A stretch of DNA of 12,805 bases, from contig NZ_CALCZQ010000042.1 in assembly GCF_937903345.1 (NCBI RefSeq), positions 1 through 12,805 of the forward strand. Direction: 5' to 3'. Under the pieces are notes generated by a model. It saw only the letters and a program-made list of their open reading frames with translations, did not search any database and was not told where the DNA came from. Positions 6,599 through 12,805 of the stretch are shown piece after piece (positions within the stretch are counted from its first letter, which is position 1; every line of letters starts with the position of its first letter). A program made the translations under genes and the position numbers. The stretch is from an uncultured Emticicia sp. GTDB taxonomy: Bacteria > Bacteroidota > Bacteroidia > Cytophagales > Spirosomataceae.

Positions 6599-7921
6599 AT
6601 GACTGAAAATAAAGGGCTATTGAGGAATATTGCGTCCTTAGGGGTTGTTCAAGTAGCTAATTACATTTTTCCGTTAATAACTGTACCTTTAATTTCACGT
6701 ATTATTGGACCTGATAAATTTGGAGTAATAAATTACGCTAGTGCTTTTGTTGCATATTTTACTTTGATAATTGGTTATGGCTTTGATTTGACGGCAACAA
6801 GAAGAATTTCAAAAGACCCTAATAATATAGATTTAAGAAATCGGGTTTTTAGCGAGGTGTTTACTACTCAAATTGTGCTATTTGCTATTTCAATATTCCT
6901 TTTTTTAGGCTGTATATTTATAATACCTCCTATTAGAGCTGAAAAATTAGTTGCAATTTTTACTTTTTTAGTTTGTATTAGTACTGTATTTACACAAAAT
7001 TGGTTGTTTCAAGCGATGCAGGATTTACCTAAAATTGCATGGCTAAATTTTATAACCAAATTGTTTTTTACATTTACTGTTTTGCTTGTAATAAAAGAGA
7101 AACAGGATTATATATGGCAACCATTGATAGCCAGTTTAATACAAATTTTTGTAGGTTTGATTTCATTCTTTTGGGCTTATAATAAATATCAATTGCGACT
7201 GATTTCAATCTCTATAGAAGATGTTTGGCAATTATTGAAAAATGAACGTACTGTGTTTTTTTCAATGGTAGTTATCAGCCTTTATACTACTACCAATATT
7301 GTTATATTGGGTATAATGCAAAATGAAACTCAAGTAGGATTTTATTCAGCAGGTCAAAGATTAATGGATATTGCACGATCAGTTATAAGTATGCCTTTAG
7401 CTATGGCACTATTTCCGTTCATAGGAAAAGCATTTGGTGAAAGTTTTGAAAAAGGCTTATTGATGGTACATAAAATATTGCCAATTATAGTTTTATTCAC
7501 GGGCTTAATGGGAATTGGCATGTTAATTTTTGGTCCAATGGCTTTAAGATTTTTTTATGGAAAAAAGTTTGAGCCAGCCATACCTGTTTTCCAGATATTA
7601 GCATTTATTCCGATGATTATTGCACTTAGCAATGTATTTGGAATTCAGATTATGATGAACTTGAAAATGGATAAACTTTTTTTTAAAATAACAGCTTCTG
7701 GAGCAATCTTGAGTGTACTTTTAAATATCTTACTCATAAAGAAATATGGTTACATTGGTACTGCAATTGACTGGTTAATTACAGAAATATTCATCACACT
7801 TGCCATGTATATTGCATTAAGAAATAATGGAATTAATCCAATTGGAATTGATAGATTTAATATTTTAACAATAAAAGAACAAGTTAGCCCTATTTTAAAT
7901 AAAATGTTTGGTAAAAAATGA
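6599..7921 (+). CDS. wzx: Wzx-type polysaccharide repeat-unit flippase
   Basis: Integral membrane flippase that moves lipid-linked repeat units across the inner membrane. From the ATG at 6599 it has 440 residues, the usual length for Wzx; an in-frame GTG at 6578 would add seven polar residues and is less likely. The N-terminal pattern is typical of the polysaccharide-biosynthesis branch of the MOP superfamily: a short polar start, then a first helix ending in PLISRIIGPDKFGVINYA (about 30-47), a second helix, and a GFDLTATRRISK loop. About 12 hydrophobic segments follow, including paired helices near the C-terminus. The gene opens the AT-rich half of the window after a 135-bp gap from the kinase gene. 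It ends in an ATGA overlap with glf, so the two are translationally coupled. The substrate cannot be read from sequence but should contain the sugar made by the neighbouring enzymes. Confidence 0.92.
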   Translation: MTENKGLLRNIASLGVVQVANYIFPLITVPLISRIIGPDKFGVINYASAFVAYFTLIIGYGFDLTATRRISKDPNNIDLRNRVFSEVFTTQIVLFAISIFLFLGCIFIIPPIRAEKLVAIFTFLVCISTVFTQNWLFQAMQDLPKIAWLNFITKLFFTFTVLLVIKEKQDYIWQPLIASLIQIFVGLISFFWAYNKYQLRLISISIEDVWQLLKNERTVFFSMVVISLYTTTNIVILGIMQNETQVGFYSAGQRLMDIARSVISMPLAMALFPFIGKAFGESFEKGLLMVHKILPIIVLFTGLMGIGMLIFGPMALRFFYGKKFEPAIPVFQILAFIPMIIALSNVFGIQIMMNLKMDKLFFKITASGAILSVLLNILLIKKYGYIGTAIDWLITEIFITLAMYIALRNNGINPIGIDRFNILTIKEQVSPILNKMFGKK

Positions 7922-9030
7922 TCGAGAAGAGATATTTAATAGTCGGTACAGGTTTTTCGGGAACTGTCATTGCTGAAAGACTGAGCCGTACCATTGCTTG
8001 TAAGATAGTAATTTTAGATGAACGAGGCCATATTGGAGGGAATTGTTATACTGAACGCGATAAGAGTACAGGTATAATGGTTCATACTTATGGGCCCCAT
8101 ATATTTAATACTGATAATAGCGAAGTGTGGGATTATATCCAACAATTTTGTGAAATGATTCCTAATATTAATCGAGTAAAATCAATATATAAAGGTGACG
8201 TTTATTCTTTACCCATTAATTTACATACCATTAATCAGTTTTTTGGAAAAACATTTAACCCTGCTGAAGCTAAACAGTTTATTGAAAATTTAGGAGATAA
8301 AAGTATCGTTGAGCCACAGAATTTTGAAGAGCAAGCACTTAAATTTATTGGAAAAGAATTATATGAGTCGTTTTTCTATGGATATACTAAAAAACAATGG
8401 GGATGTGAGCCTAAAGAATTACCTGCCTCTATTTTAAAACGCCTACCTGTACGTTTTAATTATAATGATAATTATTATAATACAGCTTTGCAAGGTATCC
8501 CAAGAGATGGTTATACTTCAATTTTTGAAAAAATGTTGGATCATCCAAATATTGAAATAAAACTAAATACAAAGTTTGATAAAAATTTTAATACTGAGGA
8601 TTTTGACCAAATTTTTTATACTGGCCCTATTGATGCCTTTTTTGACTATAAATATGGACGTTTAAGTTATAGAACAGTTTTTTTTGAGCGGAATGAAGCA
8701 GTAGGTGATTATCAAGGAAATGCCGTAATAAATTATGCTGATGTTGAAACTCCATTCACCCGTGTACACGAGCACAAGCATTTTACGCCTTGGGAACAAC
8801 ATAACAAAACCGTCTATTATAAGGAGTTTAGTAAGGAGACTACCCTAAATGATGTGCCATATTATCCAAAGCGTTTAGCAGGTGATTTAGAGATACTTGC
8901 TAAATATCAAAAAGAAGTAACGCAATTAAACAGATATGTTTTCTTAGGGCGTTTGGCTACATATCAATACATGGATATGCATCATGTTATTGGAGAGGCT
9001 TTAGAAATATTTAATAAACTAGTCATTTGA
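7918..9030 (+). CDS. glf: UDP-galactopyranose mutase
   Basis: Flavoenzyme that interconverts UDP-galactopyranose and UDP-galactofuranose in the cytoplasm, supplying UDP-Galf for glycan assembly. It is 370 residues, the normal bacterial length. Visible landmarks are the FAD-binding GTGFSG (10-15), an acidic DE pair at 34-35 closing the Rossmann fold, GHIGGNC (37-43), YGPHIFNT (58-65), GYTKKQW (155-161) with the substrate-site Trp, KRLPVR with Arg 175 at the place of the conserved pyrophosphate-binding Arg, a TRVHEHKHF segment holding the second such Arg, and GRLATYQYMDM near the C-terminus. All key residues of a working mutase appear present. The start overlaps the wzx stop by 4 bp (ATGA). A galE epimerase is not seen here. 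The presence of glf implies that the polysaccharide contains galactofuranose. Confidence 0.97.
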   Translation: MIEKRYLIVGTGFSGTVIAERLSRTIACKIVILDERGHIGGNCYTERDKSTGIMVHTYGPHIFNTDNSEVWDYIQQFCEMIPNINRVKSIYKGDVYSLPINLHTINQFFGKTFNPAEAKQFIENLGDKSIVEPQNFEEQALKFIGKELYESFFYGYTKKQWGCEPKELPASILKRLPVRFNYNDNYYNTALQGIPRDGYTSIFEKMLDHPNIEIKLNTKFDKNFNTEDFDQIFYTGPIDAFFDYKYGRLSYRTVFFERNEAVGDYQGNAVINYADVETPFTRVHEHKHFTPWEQHNKTVYYKEFSKETTLNDVPYYPKRLAGDLEILAKYQKEVTQLNRYVFLGRLATYQYMDMHHVIGEALEIFNKLVI

Positions 9031-9237
9031 GGCGACTATATTATATTCAATACAATTAAAATTCATTCTTTTTTTTCGTGTAAAATAGGTTAGATAAATT
9101 CATATTTATGCTTTATTTCTTATTAATCAAGTTTTTTAAATAGCTTTTCATTAGCTTTTTATATAATAATTAGAACTTTCTTTGATATATTTAATATCAG
9201 ACTTTTTATAAAATTTTTAAAATAGAGATATTCGCAA
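9031..9237. other. AT-rich intergenic gap between glf and the GT2 gene
   Basis: A 207-bp gap inside an otherwise tightly packed gene run, very AT-rich with many T-tracts. I see no open frame of useful length, no strong hairpin and no repeat array. A TTTG at 9181-9184 with a TA-AAA-TTTT stretch from 9209 is a poor promoter match with too wide a gap. It may hold a promoter or mark a junction where the downstream glycosyltransferase cassette was joined. Confidence 0.5.
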
Positions 9238-10137
9238 ATGACTGAAACAATAGCAGCCGTTGTAGTTACATTTAATCGATTAACACTTCTTAAAGAATGT
9301 ATTGAAGGGTTGAGAAATCAAACTCATAAATTAGACTCCATTATTGTTATTAATAATGGTAGTACAGATGGAACAGACAAATGGTTGAATGATCAATTTG
9401 ACTTGCAGGTTATACATCAAGAAAATCTTGGTGGTGCAGGAGGGTTTGCCAGAGGAATGAAAGAAGCTTATAATGCTGGTTTTGAATGGATATGGGTTAT
9501 GGATGATGATGTTGAACCAGTTTATGAAGCTTTAGAGAAAATAACTAATTTTTTTAAAATATCTCAATGTATAAATCTTACCAAGAAAAAAACAAACGGT
9601 GATTTTACTTTCTATAATGTCTTTTTTAATTATTTCACAGGATTTATAAACCTAAATTCAATTGAAAATTTGGATAGGATTCAAAAAAAACAATTTCACT
9701 ATTCGAATATATGTTGTTTTGAGGGAATGTGTGTTAATCGAAATTTGTTAAGTTTAACTGGCCTTCCAAATTCTGATTTTTTTATAAATGGAGATGATAC
9801 TACCTATGGTGTAATTGCTAATGAATTTACTAATAATATATTTATTTCAGAACCTCTATTAATTAAAGATTTTAACAAGCGAGATAGTTTTGGGCCTAAA
9901 ATTGGTTGTACAAATGAAAATGACGCATATTATTTTTTCAGAAATCAATTTTTAATTAAAGATGAATTAAAGAATAAAATAGGAAGAGATATTTCGAATT
10001 TTAAAAAGGAATACCTATTTCGTGTTATAAAAGCAATATTTATTTGTGGAATTTATGGCAAATGGAGGTATATATACTCAATTTTTAGAGGTATTAATGA
10101 TGGTTTTAGAAGGAAATTTGGTAAAAAAACTTTTTAA
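9238..10137 (+). CDS. Family 2 glycosyltransferase, possible galactofuranosyltransferase
   Basis: Cytoplasmic or membrane-associated GT2 enzyme of 299 residues that adds one sugar to the lipid-linked repeat unit. The GT-A fold is clear: VVVTFNR (8-14), NNGSTDGT (39-46), ENLGGAGGFARG (62-73), the metal-binding DDD at 89-91 after WIWVM, a GDDTTY (185-190) where the catalytic-base region is expected, and YYFFRN (231-236). The N-x-GG-x-GGF-x-RG block is typical of the GT2 branch that holds GlfT-type galactofuranosyltransferases and rhamnosyltransferases. As glf is the preceding gene, Galf transfer is a reasonable inference, though rhamnose or another donor is possible. There is no obvious membrane helix apart from a mildly hydrophobic C-terminal segment (VIKAIFICGIYG). 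The ATG at 9238 starts directly on the fold. The next gene follows after 16 bp. Confidence 0.88.
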   Translation: MTETIAAVVVTFNRLTLLKECIEGLRNQTHKLDSIIVINNGSTDGTDKWLNDQFDLQVIHQENLGGAGGFARGMKEAYNAGFEWIWVMDDDVEPVYEALEKITNFFKISQCINLTKKKTNGDFTFYNVFFNYFTGFINLNSIENLDRIQKKQFHYSNICCFEGMCVNRNLLSLTGLPNSDFFINGDDTTYGVIANEFTNNIFISEPLLIKDFNKRDSFGPKIGCTNENDAYYFFRNQFLIKDELKNKIGRDISNFKKEYLFRVIKAIFICGIYGKWRYIYSIFRGINDGFRRKFGKKTF

Positions 10138-10153
10138 TTAGCATTCTAAAATT

Positions 10154-11053
10154 ATGTTTTTATTAAATAAGGCTGGAAAAATATTAGAGATATTTTTTTC
10201 AATACTTCCGAATTATAAATTAGAAAATGTTAAAATCGAATCATCATTTAATTTGGTTTTATTTTGTGGCTCAAAAGGAATTAACTATTTGAATGCTTCA
10301 TTGTTTTCTATTTACAAAAATTGGGCAACTATACCTAAAATTACAATTGTTACAGACGGAACACCAGTTGACCTGATAAGAAAAAAGATGATTAAATGGC
10401 CAAAAGATGTTACTATTATTTCTTGGGAGGAATGTGCTAAATATTTTCATGAAAAAGGAGAATTTAATCTACATAAATATGCTTCAAGGGACTTATGGGG
10501 AAAAAAACTTATAGCTATTCTTTATTTTGCAGCAAAAGATGATATATTATATTCAGATACAGATGTACTTTGGTTTAGAGACCCATCGAACTCTATTACT
10601 AATTTTAGTAAAATACCTTATATGAAAATGTGTCAAGATGTAGAATATTGCTACAGTGTTGATTTAAATAAAGAGTTAAAAGATGTAACACTATTTAATA
10701 ATGCTCCACTCAATGCGGGTGTGATTTTTGCAAAAGGAAGTTTTGACGGATATCCGCATTGGGAAAAATTATGTAAATACTTGGCAGATTACCCTGATAA
10801 TAGGTCGGAACAAACAACATTTGCACTACTAACTAATTATTTTGGTAACTCATGGTCTAAAGATGAACTGATGTTAGAGGTAGATGATATGAATGAAATT
10901 AAACTTAATCTCTACAAGGAAAGATATAAAAAGATTTACGGGAGGCACTATGTTAATACAAAGTCATGGTTATTTTGGAGAGATTACCTATTATTAATTA
11001 GATTTTTTGAGTATTTTCAAATACAGGTTGTAAATCAAATAGTAAAACTATAA
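10154..11053 (+). CDS. Putative GT-A glycosyltransferase of unclear family
   Basis: Protein of 299 residues with the marks of a retaining GT-A glycosyltransferase but not one I can assign to a CAZy family. A segment LVLFCGSKGINYLNASLFSI looks like the first Rossmann strand and helix. ILYSDTDVLWF carries a DxD (Asp 135, Asp 137) with flanking residues like those of GT8/GT77-type nucleotide-sugar transferases. PLNAGVIFAKG (Asn 187, Ala 188, Gly 189) matches the conserved N-x-G strand after the DxD in those families, and SEQTTFALL (218-226) matches their (D/E)Q-x-x-(F/L) helix. A late GRHYVN could supply the His that helps bind the metal and diphosphate. The C-terminus ends in a hydrophobic/amphipathic stretch that may touch the membrane. 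It sits 16 bp after the GT2 gene and 3 bp before wzy, clearly in one operon. Donor and acceptor are unknown. Confidence 0.8.
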   Translation: MFLLNKAGKILEIFFSILPNYKLENVKIESSFNLVLFCGSKGINYLNASLFSIYKNWATIPKITIVTDGTPVDLIRKKMIKWPKDVTIISWEECAKYFHEKGEFNLHKYASRDLWGKKLIAILYFAAKDDILYSDTDVLWFRDPSNSITNFSKIPYMKMCQDVEYCYSVDLNKELKDVTLFNNAPLNAGVIFAKGSFDGYPHWEKLCKYLADYPDNRSEQTTFALLTNYFGNSWSKDELMLEVDDMNEIKLNLYKERYKKIYGRHYVNTKSWLFWRDYLLLIRFFEYFQIQVVNQIVKL

Positions 11054-11056
11054 AAA

Positions 11057-12373
11057 ATGTTAAATCTTAGGAATATACCACAATTGTTTTTAAAATATTT
11101 TGTTTTATGGTTTTTATGCTTTTATCTTAATGGACTACAAGTTCTTATTTTAGGAATTGTAGGCCAGTCAAAATTAAGTTCTAATCTAAATTTGGCAATA
11201 AATTTTATTTCATTTGTTTTTTTAATTTTGATACTCCGACGATTGAAACATAAATGGGTAGGATTTAGTCAAACTGATAGATTTTTCATTTATTTTTTTT
11301 ACCTAATTTGTGTATTTTCAATACTTAAATCAATAAATATACCATTGAGTAATTTGAGGTCTATTCCTCGATTTATAGGAGGTGAATTCTATTTTCTTGC
11401 TTGGATTACACCACTTTTCCTTTTTTTGGGTAATACACCATTAATTTGGAAAATTGTATGGAATTCCATTAATAATTTTTTCTTATTCTTTTTAATTTGC
11501 AGCCCTTTTCTCTTTTTCGTATCACCATTTTTTACCAACTTAGTTTTATTTATTCCGATTTATTTGTTGAATTGGCAGAAATTATCTTCAAAACAAAGAT
11601 ATTTAGTAGGATATGCTTTTGTTGCAAATATTCTGTTTTTTTTGGTTGATGGGCAAAGAAATATGGTAGTTCGATTCGTATTTTACCCGTCTGTTTATGT
11701 TATATTACTTTTATTTGAGAATAAAATAAAGAAGGAATTGAAACCTAGTATCCTATTTTTCTTTATTATACTGCTTTCAATCTCTTTCTATGTTTTATCA
11801 TTGGCATACGATGGACAATTAAAACAATATTTTACAAATCCAAAGATTGTTGCTGCTTTAACTGAATATGAAAGAAGCAATTTTAATGCAGACTCAAGGA
11901 TTCTCGTATATGAAGACTTTTTTCAAGATTTTGAACGAAATGGAGGAATAATTATTGGAAGAGGAGTTTTAGGGGTAACATTTAGTGAACAATATATTAA
12001 TGTTCAAAACTTTTTTTTAGGGGAAAATAAAAAATTTGAAAATGTATTTAATTTTAGGATAGGTGAAAGAACAGAACTGGAAGGTGGATATTTAATGTAT
12101 ATCTTAAAGGTTGGTGTTTTAGGATTGGTATGTATGTTATTTTTAGCATTCAGAGCTATTTACCTTGCATTTTGGTGGTCAAAAAATAAATTTGTTAAAA
12201 TGATGGGGTTTATAATTGTTGAATGGCTAATTAGTATGTACCCTTATGCTATTCCTCAATACTCTTTTGCCTACATTTTATTTTGGATGTGTATAGGGGC
12301 TTGTCTTAGTAAAAAAATGCGAAATTTAACAGATAATCAAATACAATTGTTAATTAGTCCAATTAAAAAATAA
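11057..12373 (+). CDS. wzy: Wzy-type polysaccharide polymerase
   Basis: Integral membrane protein of 438 residues with about ten hydrophobic segments, fitting a Wzy/O-antigen ligase-like polymerase that joins repeat units on the periplasmic face. Sequence conservation in this family is low, so the call rests on topology, local motifs and context. There is one large soluble loop at about residues 252-347 between two helices. It contains a GRG at 301-303 (IIIGRGVLGVTF) and RTELEGGYL near 338-346, leading into a helix with KVGVLGLVCML. A glycine/arginine loop followed by E-x-x-YL and a G-x-x-G helix is a common Wzy pattern. It starts 3 bp after the preceding glycosyltransferase and stops 8 bp before the next one. 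Wzx, Wzc and Wza in the same locus support polymerase over ligase (WaaL). The gene is among the most AT-rich in the window, as is usual for wzy. Confidence 0.85.
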   Translation: MLNLRNIPQLFLKYFVLWFLCFYLNGLQVLILGIVGQSKLSSNLNLAINFISFVFLILILRRLKHKWVGFSQTDRFFIYFFYLICVFSILKSINIPLSNLRSIPRFIGGEFYFLAWITPLFLFLGNTPLIWKIVWNSINNFFLFFLICSPFLFFVSPFFTNLVLFIPIYLLNWQKLSSKQRYLVGYAFVANILFFLVDGQRNMVVRFVFYPSVYVILLLFENKIKKELKPSILFFFIILLSISFYVLSLAYDGQLKQYFTNPKIVAALTEYERSNFNADSRILVYEDFFQDFERNGGIIIGRGVLGVTFSEQYINVQNFFLGENKKFENVFNFRIGERTELEGGYLMYILKVGVLGLVCMLFLAFRAIYLAFWWSKNKFVKMMGFIIVEWLISMYPYAIPQYSFAYILFWMCIGACLSKKMRNLTDNQIQLLISPIKK

Positions 12374-12381
12374 GAATTTTA

Positions 12382-12805
12382 ATGAAGGTACTATGGTTTG
12401 CAAATACTCCATGCTCTGCTACAGAGAAGCTTAATGCTTCGCTACATGGTGGCGGGTGGCTAAAATCTTTACAAAAATCACTCTTATTAAAAGAAGGTGT
12501 TAACATAAATTTATCGATTTCATTTATTTGGGATGACAATATTGAACCATTTGAATATGATAATTGTAAATTTTATCCAATTCACTTAGGTGGAAGAAAA
12601 ACAAAATTTTCAAGGCTTTTAAAAAGGCTATTTGTTAATGAAGTTAAAAATGAGGAGTGTGTAATAAAGCAGATGATTGAAATAATTCATATAGAAAGTC
12701 CTGATATAATACATATTCATGGTACTGAAGAATGCTTTGGCTTGATTCAGAAATATACTGAAAAACCTGTAGTTATTTCAATACAGGGGATGATAGGACC
12801 CTATG
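12382..12805 (+). CDS. GT4-like glycosyltransferase, 5' part cut by window end
   Basis: Open frame from the ATG at 12382 to the right edge: 141 complete codons with no stop. The N-terminus MKVLWFANTPC is the first beta strand of a GT-B fold and is followed by HGGGWLKSL (Gly 23 to Trp 26), the glycine-rich loop of GT4-type enzymes in Bacteroidota polysaccharide loci. Further on, PDIIHIHGTEECFGLI (from 107) is the typical D-(I/V)-(I/V)-H-x-H-G strand of the acceptor domain. PVVISIQGMIGPY then matches the next strand-loop. The nucleotide-sugar-binding C-terminal domain lies outside the window, so donor specificity cannot be judged. It begins 8 bp after wzy and continues the operon. Confidence 0.85.
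   Translation, partial: MKVLWFANTPCSATEKLNASLHGGGWLKSLQKSLLLKEGVNINLSISFIWDDNIEPFEYDNCKFYPIHLGGRKTKFSRLLKRLFVNEVKNEECVIKQMIEIIHIESPDIIHIHGTEECFGLIQKYTEKPVVISIQGMIGPY

Noticed and set aside
9181..9216. Promoter ahead of the GT2 gene
   Set aside because: A TTTG is present, but the downstream box is TA-AAA-TTTT at a gap of about 24 bp, a poor fit in AT-rich DNA.

Overview
The window reads as a polysaccharide (capsule, exopolysaccharide or O-antigen-like) export and synthesis locus from a member of the Bacteroidota. The evidence for the phylum is the very AT-rich DNA, the lack of clear Shine-Dalgarno sequences, the Bacteroidota style of the chain-length tyrosine kinase, and a TTTG/TA-TTTG promoter-like site. 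The gene content and intergenic repeats suggest Cytophagales, but that is a weak guess. All eleven genes lie on the + strand. I saw no tRNA, rRNA, CRISPR array or insertion sequence.

Region 1 (22-2911) holds an uncharacterised Ala/Thr/Pro-rich lipoprotein and two secreted beta-rich proteins. The two look like the N-terminal and C-terminal halves of the outer-membrane exopolysaccharide protein YjbH/GfcD. Each half has its own signal peptide and apparently its own TTG start codon. Region 2 (2912-3140) is non-coding and carries two adjacent degenerate minisatellites: three 14-bp units, then four 16-bp units. Region 3 (3141-6463) encodes a Wza-type export lipoprotein and a Wzc-type co-polymerase/BY-kinase. 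Between them is a structured, repeat-like intergenic stretch into which a false N-terminal extension of the kinase can be read. In order, lipoprotein, YjbH-like protein(s), Wza and Wzc recall the gfcABCDE-etp-etk group 4 capsule operon of E. coli.

Region 4 (6578 to the right edge) is visibly more AT-rich. It is the structure-specific part: a Wzx flippase, UDP-galactopyranose mutase (Glf), a family 2 glycosyltransferase, a second GT-A-type glycosyltransferase, a Wzy polymerase, and the start of a GT4-like glycosyltransferase cut by the window end.

Together the genes describe a Wzx/Wzy-dependent pathway. Glf makes UDP-galactofuranose, the glycosyltransferases build a lipid-linked repeat unit, Wzx flips it, Wzy polymerises it, Wzc controls length, and Wza with the YjbH-like proteins serves the outer-membrane end. 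No initiating sugar-phosphate transferase and no Wzb-type phosphatase is seen, so these must lie elsewhere. The least described parts are the split YjbH-like pair, its companion lipoprotein and the intergenic minisatellites.
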